A stretch of 64,000 nucleotides of DNA from Rheinheimera baltica DSM 14885 (GCF_000425345.1 NZ_AUDG01000007.1:108837-172836), one strand, 5' to 3'; numbered from the stretch's first letter, positions 19,061 to 28,368 are shown. Made by a program: numbers and translations. Notes: generated from the sequence alone by a model not told the origin.

Positions 19061-19732
19061 TTTTACGTTTTAATAACGTAAACTCATCTGGTAACGGTAA
19101 AATTTCCAGCCCTAGCTACCAACATCTATACACGTCTAAGTAAGGTTGCAACGCGACTTTGTGTCACATTTGTAATTACAACAGTGACACGTTAACCTAG
19201 CGACATAAAGCCTAGCGCTAACCTCTCACTTTCTAATTAATCATTAGCAAATCAGTGGGAGTAACATAAAAGTTGGCATTAAAAAGGTGCTACGTTATCA
19301 ATGGTTAATATCGGTTTTTTCTGCCACAGTAACTTCACCATACTACTCGTTGGTCTGGCTTTAATTTGCCCACTTTCACAGGCTAATGTGCTTGAAATTC
19401 AAGAGTTAGTTTCGATCATTCATTGCCACGGCCAATAACGCTTCGTTTAATTACTTTTCGGAAAATCTTTGTGCCTTGCCTGTGGCATTGATCACTTTTC
19501 TCATACACAGTCTACATCTGCCGAATTGATTTAATGTGTCATGTTTATTTACACAATTTTAGGTAGTTATTCATTGAAACCCACCAAGCATATGATTAAA
19601 AAGTATATTTTATTCTGGTATGGCACTTGCTGTGTAACTTTAGCTTAAGTTGTCTTAGAAGCCCAACGCACTGAGAATTAGAACGTAGAGAATTTAAACG
19701 TCCAATAACAACCATTAGAAGAGATCATAATC
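19061..19732 (+). other. long intergenic region before the PEP-CTERM protease
   Basis: About 670 bases of AT-rich sequence with no substantial gene. It contains GTGTCAC-type inverted elements (near 19160-19190, GTGTCAC and GTGACAC) and one short ORF described separately. The sequence looks like decayed coding DNA plus the long leader of the protease gene. Confidence 0.5.
19301..19438 (+). CDS. short ORF with signal-peptide-like start, possible remnant
   Basis: A 45-residue ORF whose N-terminus (FTILLVGLALICPLSQA) looks like a secretion signal, followed by only about 17 residues. A different frame continues open for some 35 codons past its stop. The pattern is consistent with a frameshifted secreted protein gene next to the PEP-CTERM protease. 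I see no ribosome site of note and do not recognise a family. Confidence 0.25.
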   Translation: MVNIGFFCHSNFTILLVGLALICPLSQANVLEIQELVSIIHCHGQ

Positions 19733-20959
19733 ATGTCTACAAGAAAAATATTTGCTTCAGCAGCAGTAACACTTGTAATTAGTATGAGTGCCGTGTTTTC
19801 TTCACATGCAAGCTTAATTGTAAGCGGTGGTAGTGATGCTTTCAGTTGGACCGCACGCAGTTTATTGACTGGTGCGGCAGAGGGTGGTACCGGCTCACCG
19901 TCAAATCTTTTGGGAAACTCGATTTATCATCCCTCATATCCCGCATATAGTGGCGTTGTAGGCATGTTGATGGATTATGGCGATGGTGGACGTTTTGTTT
20001 GTTCGGGCACCTTAATGAATGATCGCAGGTCAATTTTAACCGCTGCTCATTGCGTCTCTGGTGGTGCCGGCACAGCGAACCCCTTGTCGACAACTATCTC
20101 GTTCCAGCCTGACGGTGGCCTTTCACCTGATGAACGCATATATGCAACTCAGCCAGATGTGGTAAGAATTGAGGTTACCGACTACTTCGTTAATGAAAAT
20201 TACTCCGGTGAAGTTATTGATCAAAACGACGTTGCCGTTCTTCGCTTAGCTGAAGAAGCTCCGGCGTGGGCTATCTCGCATGACATATATACCGAGGGTG
20301 ATCTTACAGGACTAGATTTTAACGTGGCAGGCTATGGCTTAAGAGGCGACGGCAACGGCTTAAATAGCTTAAATAGAACTGGCTATTTACGTGAAGGTGA
20401 CAACATGTATGACTTCGCGTGGGGCAATGAACTATTTAATGGTTTTTTTACAAATCGAGATACTGATGGTGAATTTGCTGGGCAAAACTTTTTTGGGTTT
20501 GCTGATGTTGAATTTTCATATTTGTCAGATTTCGATAACGGTTTAGCAATTAATGATACAGCGGGCAGAATCGCCAGTGCCCTTGGCTTAGGTGGCATAT
20601 TTGACGATGTAGGCTTAGGTGATCGTGAAGTAGGCGTAGCTGGTGGAGACTCAGGCGGCCCTAATTTTATTAATGGTTTAATATCAGGTATTAACAGTTA
20701 CGGATTAAGTTTTGGTACTAACTTTGGCGATATCGGCGGCGGCCTGAATTCTAGTTTTGGAGAATTCAGTGGGTATGTTCCTACTTTCATTCATGCTGAT
20801 TTTATCCGTGCCGCTATGGTAAATGTGCCCGTGGTAGCAGTGTCAGAACCAAGCATGCTTGCCTTGATGAGCTTAGGCTTGTTTTCGATTGGTGCCTCTG
20901 CGCGCCGTCGCAAAACAGGTTCGTCCACACAGCGGTCTATCAATGGTGGTAAGAACTAA
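19733..20959 (+). CDS. secreted trypsin-like serine protease with PEP-CTERM sorting signal
   Basis: A 408-residue secreted protein. A signal peptide ends near residue 26 (SSHAS). The chymotrypsin-fold triad is visible: His106 in LTAAHCV, Asp166 in QNDVAVL and Ser307 in GGDSGGP. At the C-terminus a PEP-CTERM-type signal appears as SEPSMLALMSLGLFSIGASA followed by RRRK, with Ser in place of the first Pro. PEP-CTERM tails are cut by an exosortase and tie proteins to exopolysaccharide-producing envelopes. No exosortase gene is in the window. The insert of about 120 residues between Asp and Ser is rich in Gly, Asn and Asp. It is a solitary gene, so the substrate is unknown. Confidence 0.9.
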   Translation: MSTRKIFASAAVTLVISMSAVFSSHASLIVSGGSDAFSWTARSLLTGAAEGGTGSPSNLLGNSIYHPSYPAYSGVVGMLMDYGDGGRFVCSGTLMNDRRSILTAAHCVSGGAGTANPLSTTISFQPDGGLSPDERIYATQPDVVRIEVTDYFVNENYSGEVIDQNDVAVLRLAEEAPAWAISHDIYTEGDLTGLDFNVAGYGLRGDGNGLNSLNRTGYLREGDNMYDFAWGNELFNGFFTNRDTDGEFAGQNFFGFADVEFSYLSDFDNGLAINDTAGRIASALGLGGIFDDVGLGDREVGVAGGDSGGPNFINGLISGINSYGLSFGTNFGDIGGGLNSSFGEFSGYVPTFIHADFIRAAMVNVPVVAVSEPSMLALMSLGLFSIGASARRRKTGSSTQRSINGGKN

Positions 20960-21025
20960 ACTGAAACAGCGGTAGAATATTATCTGCTCCATGGTAAATA
21001 TCTGAGTATTGTTATCTCGAATTAA

Positions 21026-21055
21026 GCTAAGTAAGGGCATTTTGCCCTTACTTAG
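21026..21055. terminator. palindromic transcription end between protease and prpF
   Basis: CTAAGTAAGGGCA/TGCCCTTACTTAG is a perfect 13-base-pair inverted repeat with a four-base loop between two convergent genes. It lacks a long T-run on either side but is well placed to end both transcripts. Confidence 0.65.
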
Positions 21056-21088
21056 GAGCAATACGGTGTTTGAACCCAATTGCAAAAA

Positions 21089-22276
21089 CTAGAAACAATC
21101 ACCTGGTACCCGAACAACACCTTCCATCAGTACACGCGCACTGCGGCTCATAATAGCTTTGGTTACTGTCCACTGCCCGTTTACCTTTGTTGCGGCTGCG
21201 CCTACCCGCAAAGTGCCGGATGGATGACCAAAGCTTACGGCTTCACGATCAACACCACCCGCGGCCAAATGTACTAAGGTGCCGGGTATGGCGGCTGCAG
21301 TGCCAATGGCCACCGCTGCTGTACCCATCATGGCGTGATGCAATTTACCCATCGACAGCGCCCGTACCAGTAAGTCTATATCCTTGGTATTTACCTGCTT
21401 ACCACTTGACGATACATAGCTTTGCGGCGGTGCAACAAACGCAATTTTAGGCGTATGCGCGCGTTCGGCTGCTTCACTAATGTCGGTGATTAACCCCATT
21501 TTTACTGCACCATAGGCACGAATGGTTTCAAACCGGCTAAGTGCAGCGGCATCGCCATTAATCGCGTCTTGCAGTTCGGTACCGCTGTAGCCAATATCTG
21601 CAGCATTAACAAAAATGGTTGGGATACCCGCATTAATCAGCGTGGCTTTAAAGGTGCCTATGCCTGGCACTTCAAGCGAGTCTACCAGGTTACCGGTAGG
21701 AAATATGGCACCACCGCCCTCGCCTTCATCAGCGGCGGGGTCTAAAAACTCAATTTGCACTTCAGCGGCTGGGAAAGTAACGCCATCCAACTCAAACTCG
21801 CCGGTTTCCTGCACTTTGCCGTTAGTCATGGGTACATGGGCAATAATGGTTTTGATGATATTGGCCTGCCAGATGCGCACAGTACAAATACCGTTTTGCG
21901 GGATGCGATCTGGTGCCACTAAACCATTGCTGATAGCGAAAGATCCAACCGCTGCGGTTAAATTGCCGCAGTTGCCGCTCCAGTCGATAAAAGGTTTATC
22001 AATAGCAACCTGACCAAACAGGTAGTCAACGTCGTGTTCTGCTTTACTGCTTTTGCTTAAAATCACCGTTTTACTGGTGCTAGACGTAGCCCCGCCCATG
22101 CCGTCGGTGTGTTTACCGTAAGGGTCAGGGCTACCAATAACCCGTAGCAGCAGCATGTCACGGGCTTTACCCGGTGTTTGTGCTGCTTCGGGTAAGTCGT
22201 CCAGGTTAAAAAACACGCCCTTACTGGTGCCGCCACGCATGTAGGTGGCCGGGATTTTTATTTGTGGTGAGCTCAT
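21089..22276 (-). CDS. prpF: 2-methylaconitate cis-trans isomerase PrpF
   Basis: PrpF isomerises the 2-methylaconitate made by AcnD into the cis isomer that aconitase AcnB can hydrate, in the AcnD/PrpF variant of the methylcitrate cycle. The 395-residue protein begins IKIPATYMRGGTSKGVFF, the N-terminal signature with the catalytic lysine. It also has the DGMGGATSSTSKTVI and DWSGNCGNLTAAVG blocks typical of the PrpF/DapF-like fold. The start is set at MSSPQIKIP; an earlier ATG would add 30 residues that do not fit the family. It is last in the prp operon, separated from acnD by a repeat-rich gap. Confidence 0.95.
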   Translation of the reverse strand: MSSPQIKIPATYMRGGTSKGVFFNLDDLPEAAQTPGKARDMLLLRVIGSPDPYGKHTDGMGGATSSTSKTVILSKSSKAEHDVDYLFGQVAIDKPFIDWSGNCGNLTAAVGSFAISNGLVAPDRIPQNGICTVRIWQANIIKTIIAHVPMTNGKVQETGEFELDGVTFPAAEVQIEFLDPAADEGEGGGAIFPTGNLVDSLEVPGIGTFKATLINAGIPTIFVNAADIGYSGTELQDAINGDAAALSRFETIRAYGAVKMGLITDISEAAERAHTPKIAFVAPPQSYVSSSGKQVNTKDIDLLVRALSMGKLHHAMMGTAAVAIGTAAAIPGTLVHLAAGGVDREAVSFGHPSGTLRVGAAATKVNGQWTVTKAIMSRSARVLMEGVVRVPGDCF

Positions 22277-22316
22277 AGTGGTTACCCAATGAAGTCTATA
22301 TATTTGTGTGGAGTAC

Positions 22317-22409
22317 GAGTCGACAACCCTGTTTGGCTCGTCGCAGCAACTCGCTCGCGTTTGCACGCTCGCTCAGACACTCTGCGCCGACAAAACAGGG
22401 TATCGACTC
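22317..22409. repeat. interspersed hairpin repeat, copy R1 (inverted)
   Basis: Outer arms GAGTCGA..ACCCTGTTT (22317-22334) and AAACAGGGT.TCGACTC (22393-22409) are complementary over 16 positions. Inside them lies the conserved core in reverse orientation: GTCGCAGCAACTCGC at 22340-22354 and GCTCAGACACTCTG at 22371-22384. The core matches copies R2 and R3 but the arms do not. Confidence 0.75.
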
Positions 22410-22450
22410 TTCTTGCTTGAACCAAACGCTCTACTTGCGAAGATTAGAAC

Positions 22451-22526
22451 CTCTGAAATGTTGTCACAGAGTGTCTGAGCCCTGCCGAAGGCATAAGGGC
22501 GAGTTGCTGTGACAAGCAGTTCAGAG
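22451..22526. repeat. interspersed hairpin repeat, copy R2
   Basis: The core 22463-22513 is bounded by GTCACAG and CTGTGAC and contains AGTGTCTGAGCCCTGCCG and GGCGAGTTGCTG. It is nested in a further inverted pair CTCTGAA/TTCAGAG. It is inverted relative to R1, 54 bases away, so R1 and R2 can also pair with each other over the core. Both lie in the acnD-prpF gap. Confidence 0.75.
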
Positions 22527-22568
22527 CGTTGTAATCACAGCAATTACTGCATACTTTTGATACAACAG

Positions 22569-25154
22569 TTAAACAGTACCCTGCAAAAAGTCCTGCGCAA
22601 AACGCTGCAACACACCACCGGCTTCGTAAATAGACACCTCTTCGGCGGTATCTAACCGGCAGGTTACCGGCACGTTCAAGCTTTCGCCGTTACTGCGGTG
22701 TATTACCAACGTTAAGGTCGCGCGCGGTGTGCGCTCCCCTACAACATCGTAGGTTTCAGTGCCATCCAGGCCCAGCGTAATACGGGTAGTGCCCGGCTGA
22801 AACTCCAGCGGCAGCACGCCCATACCAATTAAGTTGGTACGGTGAATACGCTCAAAACCTTCTGCAGCAATAGCTTCAACACCGGCTAATCGCACGCCTT
22901 TGGCGGCCCAATCGCGTGACGAGCCTTGGCCGTAATCGGCACCAGCGACAATAATCAGCGGCTGCTTACGCTGCATATAGGTTTCAATGGCTTCCCACAT
23001 GCGGGTAACCTTACCCTCTGGTTCTATCCGTGCTAACGAGCCCTGCTTAACCTTGCCATCAACAATGGCCATTTCGTTAATCAACTTAGGGTTAGCAAAG
23101 GTTGCGCGCTGCGCGGTAAGGTGATCCCCCCGGTGCGTGGCGTACGAGTTAAAATCTTCTTCTGGCAAGCCCATTTTGTGCAAGTATTCACCCGCTGCGC
23201 TGTCTAACATAATCGCGTTTGACGGAGATAAATGGTCGGTAGTAATGTTGTCTGGCAACAGTGCCAGCGGGCGCATACCTTTTAATGGCCGCTCACCTGC
23301 TAGTGCCCCTTCCCAATAAGGTGGGCGACGAATATACGTACTTTGTGGCCGCCAGTCATACAACGGTGTAACCTTGTCACCGTAGTCCACTTCAACGGCA
23401 AACATAGGCTCGTAAACTTTACGGAACTGCTCTGGTTTAACACTGGCTTTTACTACCGCATCAATTTCAGCATCGCTTGGCCAAATGTCTTTTAACGTAA
23501 TGGCTTTGCCATCAAAGTAACCCAGCACGTCTTTTTCAATATCAAACCTAATGCTACCAGCAATGGCGTACGCTACCACTAACGCGGGTGACGCTAAAAA
23601 CGCCTGTTTAGCATAAGGGTGAATACGACCATCAAAGTTTCGGTTACCCGATAATACGGCCGTAGCGTATAAATCACGCTCTATCACTTCTTGCTGAATT
23701 TTCGGATCCAGTGCGCCACTCATGCCATTACAGGTGGTACAGGCAAAACCGACAATACCAAAACCCAACTGCTCCAGCTCATTTAGTAAATGACCTTCTT
23801 CTAAATACAGTTGCACGGCTTTAGAGCCAGGTGCCAATGAGGTTTTCACCCAAGGCTTACGCGTTAACCCCAGTTTATTAGCATTTCGTGCTAACAAGCC
23901 AGCTGCAATAACATTACGTGGATTAGAGGTATTGGTACAGCTGGTAATAGCGGCAATAATGACCGCGCCATCCGGCATTTTGCCTTCTTCAACGTCATAC
24001 TTAGCGGCGATGCCTTTAGCGGTTAAATCGCTGGTAGACAAACGCGCGTGCGGGTTAGACGGCCCGGCCATAGTGCGGCCAACGCTAGACAAATCAAACG
24101 TTAACACCCGCTCGTACTCGGCCGTTTTTAAACTGTCGCTCCAAAGGCCAGCAGTTTTGGCATAGGTTTCTACCAATTTAACTTGTTCAGGCTCGCGACC
24201 GGTTAGGGTTAAATAATCCAGCGTTTGCTGATCAATACTAAACATGGCTGCTGTGGCACCATATTCTGGCGTCATGTTAGAAATAGTTGCCCGGTCACCC
24301 AAACTTAAACTGTCGGCACCTTCGCCATAAAATTCTAAATAACTGGAGACTACTTTTTGTTTGCGCAAAAACTCGGTTAACGCCAATACAATGTCGGTAG
24401 CCATAATACCAGGCTGCGCTTTACCGGTTAGCTGTACGCCAATAATATCTGGTAACCGCATCCAGCTGGCACGGCCCAGCATTACGCTTTCGGCTTCTAA
24501 ACCGCCCACACCTATGGCAATAACGCCTAACGCATCAACATGCGGCGTATGGCTGTCCGTGCCCACTAAGGTATCCGGAAAGGCGACACCATCTTTGGCG
24601 TGAATAACCGGCGACATCCGCTCTAAATTAATCTGGTGCATAATGCCGTTACCCGGCGGTATGACATCAACGTTTTTGAAGGCTTTTTTGGTCCAGTTAA
24701 TAAAGTGGAAGCGATCGTCGTTGCGTCGGTCTTCAATTGCGCGGTTTTTATCAAACGCGTTAGCTTCAAAGCCAGCGTGCTCTACCGCTAATGAGTGATC
24801 AACAATTAACTGGGTAGGCACCACCGGGTTAACTTTGGCCGGATCGCCACCTTTTTCGGCAATGGCGTCGCGCAAACCCGCTAAGTCTACCAGTGCGGTT
24901 TGGCCTAAAATGTCGTGACACACCACGCGGGCCGGAAACCACGGAAAGTCTAATTCACGCTTGCGATAAATAAACTGTTTTAGTGCCTCGGTTAGCATAG
25001 CAGGATCGCAGCGGCGCACTAAGTTTTCGGCATGCACACGCGAGGTATAAGGCAGTTTAGCGTATGCGCCGGGTTCTATTGCATCTACCGCGGCCTGGGT
25101 GTCGAAGTAATCCAGGTTAGTGCCGGGCAGTTTTTTACGGTATTGGCTGTTCAT
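22569..25154 (-). CDS. acnD: Fe/S-dependent 2-methylisocitrate dehydratase AcnD
   Basis: AcnD dehydrates 2-methylcitrate to 2-methylaconitate. The 861-residue protein is an aconitase-A-type [4Fe-4S] enzyme. Cysteine ligands are seen in AAITSCTNTSNPRN (about residue 410) and in GFACTTCNGMSG (about 475-485), the latter with the usual paired cysteines. The swivel domain near 780 contains AGADYGQGSSRDWAAKG, the catalytic-Ser segment of aconitases. Placement next to prpF, prpC and prpB distinguishes it from a housekeeping AcnA. The AcnD/PrpF pair replaces PrpD in this pathway variant. Confidence 0.96.
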   Translation of the reverse strand: MNSQYRKKLPGTNLDYFDTQAAVDAIEPGAYAKLPYTSRVHAENLVRRCDPAMLTEALKQFIYRKRELDFPWFPARVVCHDILGQTALVDLAGLRDAIAEKGGDPAKVNPVVPTQLIVDHSLAVEHAGFEANAFDKNRAIEDRRNDDRFHFINWTKKAFKNVDVIPPGNGIMHQINLERMSPVIHAKDGVAFPDTLVGTDSHTPHVDALGVIAIGVGGLEAESVMLGRASWMRLPDIIGVQLTGKAQPGIMATDIVLALTEFLRKQKVVSSYLEFYGEGADSLSLGDRATISNMTPEYGATAAMFSIDQQTLDYLTLTGREPEQVKLVETYAKTAGLWSDSLKTAEYERVLTFDLSSVGRTMAGPSNPHARLSTSDLTAKGIAAKYDVEEGKMPDGAVIIAAITSCTNTSNPRNVIAAGLLARNANKLGLTRKPWVKTSLAPGSKAVQLYLEEGHLLNELEQLGFGIVGFACTTCNGMSGALDPKIQQEVIERDLYATAVLSGNRNFDGRIHPYAKQAFLASPALVVAYAIAGSIRFDIEKDVLGYFDGKAITLKDIWPSDAEIDAVVKASVKPEQFRKVYEPMFAVEVDYGDKVTPLYDWRPQSTYIRRPPYWEGALAGERPLKGMRPLALLPDNITTDHLSPSNAIMLDSAAGEYLHKMGLPEEDFNSYATHRGDHLTAQRATFANPKLINEMAIVDGKVKQGSLARIEPEGKVTRMWEAIETYMQRKQPLIIVAGADYGQGSSRDWAAKGVRLAGVEAIAAEGFERIHRTNLIGMGVLPLEFQPGTTRITLGLDGTETYDVVGERTPRATLTLVIHRSNGESLNVPVTCRLDTAEEVSIYEAGGVLQRFAQDFLQGTV

Positions 25155-25546
25155 TGTAATTACCTGTTTGTCTTGGTTATAACCAGACTAAGGCTTAACG
25201 CTCAAACCCGCTTGACCACGCCAACACGCCGTAAACCCATCCCTGGGGGCTCGTCTCAGCCCGTCCGGGGCTTCAACGGTTGGCTTAGATCAAGCCGATT
25301 TGGCTTTATCACCTGAAGCTGAACTGTCTATTTGTCTGCAGCAATGTGAGGTTGGAACCCCGCTAGCGCAGCCACAGAGTGTCTGAGTCCTGCCGTAGGC
25401 ATGGGCGACAAATTCGTCTGGAACGAATTTGAACAGCCTTCGGCTGGCCTATGGCGCAGGACAGGAAAGTCCTGCGTAATTGCTGTGGCGAGCATGGCGG
25501 GTGTTGCAACCGATCAGTTGCAATTCCCCTCAACGTTGCTGTTCTT
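25155..25546 (-). other. prpC-acnD intergenic region
   Basis: About 390 bases without a gene, which is unusual inside an operon. It holds repeat copy R3 with three successive small hairpins. An AGACTAAGGCTTAA stretch at about 25183-25196 partly matches the GACTAARGTC motif found at acs. No convincing promoter for acnD is visible. Confidence 0.5.
25351..25510. repeat. interspersed hairpin repeat, copy R3 (long form)
   Basis: The core 25371-25489 is bounded by GCCACAG and CTGTGGC and opens with AGTGTCTGAGTCCTGCCG, matching R2. A 60-70 base insert made of stems (AAATTCGT/ACGAATTT, CAGCC/GGCTG, GCAGGAC/GTCCTGC) lengthens it. The flanks GTTGGAACCCCGC and GCGGGTGTTGCAAC are imperfectly complementary, again unlike the arms of the other copies. 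Confidence 0.75.
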
Positions 25547-26677
25547 TTAACCGCGAGCGGCTATCGGCTTCACGTTACGTGGCTCTACGCCAACGTAGTC
25601 AGCACTTGGCCGGATAATACGGTTATCTGCACGCTGCTCCATAACATGCGCTGCCCAACCACTTAAGCGGCTACAAACAAAAATCGGTGTAAACAGCTTC
25701 GTTGGAATACCCATATAGTTATAGGCAGACGCATGGAAGAAATCGGCATTACAAAACAATTTTTTCTCGCGCCACATCACCGCCTCACAGCGCACAGATA
25801 CATCATACAGTTTAGTATCACCGTTAGCGTTGGCTAGCTTTTCAGACCACTCTTTAATAACGGCATTGCGTGGATCAGACTCAGCATAAACAGCATGACC
25901 AAAGCCCATAATTTTTTCTTTACGCGCCAACATGCCCAGCAGTTTTTGCTCGGCATCGTCGGCGTTATCCATCTTTTCAATTAATTCCATCGCCGCTTCG
26001 TTGGCACCACCGTGCAACGGGCCACGCAATGAACCAATTGCGCCGGTAATACACGAGTGCATATCACTGAGTGTTGAAGCACATACGCGAGCGGTAAAAG
26101 TAGAAGCATTAAACTCATGCTCTGCATACAATATTAGCGACGCCTGCATCACTTCTGTATGTAATGCCTGCGGCTTTTCACCGTGCAAGGTCCACAAAAA
26201 TTGCTCAGCGATAGAGTCTGCAGCGGTTTCTACATCTATACGCTTGCCATGATGGCTGTAGTTATACCAATAGTTTACTAAGCCCGGAAAAATCGCCAGC
26301 ATGCGATCTGTAGCGTCTTGTTGCTCGGCAAAGCTTTGCTCTGTTTCCAAATTCCCCAGCATAGAACAGCCGGTGCGCATTACATCCATAGGGTGTGCGC
26401 TGGCCGGAATGCGCTCAAGCACATCTTTTAACGCCTGAGGCAGGCTGCGCAAGCTTTTAAGCTTTGTTTTATAAGCGGATAACTCGGTAGCTGTTGGCAG
26501 CTCCCCTTTTAGTATCAGGTGCGCTACTTCTTCAAAATCGCACTTGGCCGCTAAATCTTTTACGTCATAACCACGGTAGGTTAAACCTGAGCCTGTTTTA
26601 CCTACGGTTGAGAGTGCGGTTTTACCTGCTACCTGGCCGCGTAAGCCGGCGCCCGTTAACTGTTTTGCGTTTGCCAT
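25547..26677 (-). CDS. prpC: 2-methylcitrate synthase PrpC
   Basis: PrpC condenses propionyl-CoA with oxaloacetate to 2-methylcitrate. The 376-residue citrate-synthase-fold protein has GLTYRGYDVKDLA near the N-terminus and the catalytic His segments GPLHGGANEAAM (about 220) and IMGFGHAVYAESDPRN (about 260). The Asp segment is NADFFHASAYNYMG (about 312). Short length and clustering with prpB mark it as PrpC rather than the hexameric GltA. It follows prpB by 34 bases. Confidence 0.96.
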   Translation of the reverse strand: MANAKQLTGAGLRGQVAGKTALSTVGKTGSGLTYRGYDVKDLAAKCDFEEVAHLILKGELPTATELSAYKTKLKSLRSLPQALKDVLERIPASAHPMDVMRTGCSMLGNLETEQSFAEQQDATDRMLAIFPGLVNYWYNYSHHGKRIDVETAADSIAEQFLWTLHGEKPQALHTEVMQASLILYAEHEFNASTFTARVCASTLSDMHSCITGAIGSLRGPLHGGANEAAMELIEKMDNADDAEQKLLGMLARKEKIMGFGHAVYAESDPRNAVIKEWSEKLANANGDTKLYDVSVRCEAVMWREKKLFCNADFFHASAYNYMGIPTKLFTPIFVCSRLSGWAAHVMEQRADNRIIRPSADYVGVEPRNVKPIAARG

Positions 26678-26711
26678 TGTTTCGTCCCCATTTCTTTAAT
26701 CTGTTGAATGC

Positions 26712-27596
26712 TTATTTCGTCTTGCTGCTAAACAGCTGATCCAATTTTTCTTCGAAGCTGTGATAATTTAAAAAGTCGTAAAGTTCAGCCCGTGTTTGCA
26801 TGCTGTCAACTACAGCTTTCTGATCGCCATTAGCCAAGATTGACTGATATACATTTAGCGCGGCCTTGTTCATTGCACGAAACGCGCTTAACGGATACAA
26901 CACCATCGCAACACCAACAGCAGCTAATTCGGCTTTGTTAAACAGTGGCGTTTGGCCAAACTCTGTAATATTGGCCAGTACAGGTACCTTTAATACGTTA
27001 GTAAAAGCTTTGTATTGATCCAAGGTATGCACCGCTTCAGCAAAAATGGCATCGGCACCGGCATCCTGACAAGCAATAGCACGTTCAATAGCAGCCTCTA
27101 CACCCTGCTGCGCTAGCGCATCAGTACGCGCCATAATAAAGAAACTTTCATCGGTGCGAGCATCCACACTGGCTTTTACCCGGTCGACCATTTCTTCTAA
27201 GCTAACAATTTCTTTATTTGGCCGATGGCCACAACGCTTTTGCGCTACCTGATCTTCAATATGAAAACCAGCCGCACCTGCGCGGGTCATTTCTTTTACT
27301 GTGCGGGAAATATTAAACGCCCCACCCCAGCCTGTGTCGGCATCAACCAAAAGCGGTACACTAGAAGCTGCAGTAATGCGGCGAATGTCTTCACATACAT
27401 CGTTTAACGATGTCATTCCAAGATCGGGTAAGCCAAAAGAGGCATTGGCCACACCAGCACCGGATAAATATAGCGCCTGATGTCCAGTACGCTCAGCCAT
27501 CATAGCGGTGTAAGCATTTATAGTGCCGACGATTTGCAGCGGTTGATTCGCGGTAATCGCAGCGCGAAACTTTTGTCCGGCGGTTAGTGTGCTCAT
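26712..27596 (-). CDS. prpB: 2-methylisocitrate lyase PrpB
   Basis: PrpB splits 2-methylisocitrate into pyruvate and succinate, the last step of the pathway. The 294-residue protein belongs to the isocitrate-lyase/PEP-mutase family. The catalytic cysteine is Cys122 in [11 protein letters not shown], and the metal-binding acids lie in [12 protein letters not shown]. The start at [10 protein letters not shown] is preceded by GGGGAG; the longer ORF start would run into the regulator gene. It starts one base after the regulator stop, so regulator and enzymes are co-transcribed. Confidence 0.96.
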   Translation of the reverse strand: MSTLTAGQKFRAAITANQPLQIVGTINAYTAMMAERTGHQALYLSGAGVANASFGLPDLGMTSLNDVCEDIRRITAASSVPLLVDADTGWGGAFNISRTVKEMTRAGAAGFHIEDQVAQKRCGHRPNKEIVSLEEMVDRVKASVDARTDESFFIMARTDALAQQGVEAAIERAIACQDAGADAIFAEAVHTLDQYKAFTNVLKVPVLANITEFGQTPLFNKAELAAVGVAMVLYPLSAFRAMNKAALNVYQSILANGDQKAVVDSMQTRAELYDFLNYHSFEEKLDQLFSSKTK

Positions 27597-27597
27597 G

Positions 27598-28281
27598 TTA
27601 GCTCCCCGTTTGTTCAAGTTGTTTTTCAATATTGCGCCGTGATGCCGCGATATGTCGGCGCATCAGTAAATCGGCAAGTTCACCATCGCGGTTAGCAATG
27701 GCATTAAGAATAGCTTTATGTTCGTCAAATGCCCGCGAAACGCGCGGTCCGTTCATCCCCAACTGTACCCGGTACATTCGAACCAGGTAATACAACTCGT
27801 CACATAAAATATTAATCAGATAATCATTTTTACTACCCAAAATGACACGGTAATGAAAATCCAAATCACCGGCTTCCTGATAATAGCTTTCCCCTTCACG
27901 CACGCGCTGCGTTGATAAATGTTGATCTAATAGTTGACGTAACTCGGCGATTTCACTATCGGCCATATGTTCAGCCGCCAAACGGCAGGCTAAGCCTTCA
28001 AGCGTTTCCCTTAATTGATAAAGCGATAACAACCCTTTTGTCGACAATTTCACGACCCGGGCACCCGCATTAGGAATACGTTCAATGAGGTGACAGCGCT
28101 CCAACCGGGCTAAGGCCTCGCGCAATGGCGCCCGACTTAAATCAAATTGCTTTGCTAGCTCAGGTTCACTTATTTTACTGCCTGCAGTAATTTCACCTGC
28201 GACTATGGCACGCTGAATTTCCAGAAGTACTCTATCAGCAGCAGTAATTGGCAATCGAAGCGATGGATGTTGAATTAGCAT
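27598..28281 (-). CDS. prpR: GntR-family (FCD) regulator of the prp operon
   Basis: A 227-residue FadR-type regulator. An N-terminal winged helix (about 15-80; [20 protein letters not shown] is the recognition part) is joined to an all-helical FCD ligand domain (about 90-220). That domain has the metal/ligand residues in DLDFHYRV and FDEHKAI and the HI near the end. It heads the prpB-prpC-acnD-prpF operon, so it most likely represses it and is relieved by a pathway intermediate. This replaces the sigma54-type PrpR of Enterobacteria. The ligand (2-methylcitrate or propionyl-CoA) is inferred from the context. Confidence 0.88.
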   Translation of the reverse strand: MLIQHPSLRLPITAADRVLLEIQRAIVAGEITAGSKISEPELAKQFDLSRAPLREALARLERCHLIERIPNAGARVVKLSTKGLLSLYQLRETLEGLACRLAAEHMADSEIAELRQLLDQHLSTQRVREGESYYQEAGDLDFHYRVILGSKNDYLINILCDELYYLVRMYRVQLGMNGPRVSRAFDEHKAILNAIANRDGELADLLMRRHIAASRRNIEKQLEQTGS

Positions 28282-28283
28282 AG

Positions 28284-28294
28284 ATTGTCGACAT
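28284..28294. promoter_or_regulatory. operator half-site at the prp regulator start
   Basis: ATTGTCGACAT, sharing the TTGTCGACA core with the palindrome at 28357-28368. It sits over the ribosome binding region of the regulator gene, where bound regulator would block its own operon. Confidence 0.6.
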
Positions 28295-28325
28295 AAAAAT
28301 AATATTAGTCAGTTTTAAAGCGTTT

Positions 28326-28356
28326 TATTAACTTAGTCAAGTGATATACTGTCAAC
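28326..28356 (-). promoter_or_regulatory. promoter of the prp operon
   Basis: On the minus strand TTGACA is followed after 18 bases by TTAATA, a sigma70-like arrangement about 45-75 bases upstream of the regulator start. The perfect palindrome ATTGTCGACAAT abuts the -35 on its upstream side and a second TTGTCGACA lies downstream, bracketing the promoter. Confidence 0.5.
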
Positions 28357-28368
28357 ATTGTCGACAAT
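28357..28368. promoter_or_regulatory. GntR operator palindrome ATTGTCGACAAT
   Basis: A perfect 12-base palindrome in front of the prp operon. Two matching copies flanking the promoter argue that the adjacent GntR protein binds here. The TTGTCGACAA type is what I recall for GntR-type propionate regulators of Alteromonadales, which would need a database check. Confidence 0.7.
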
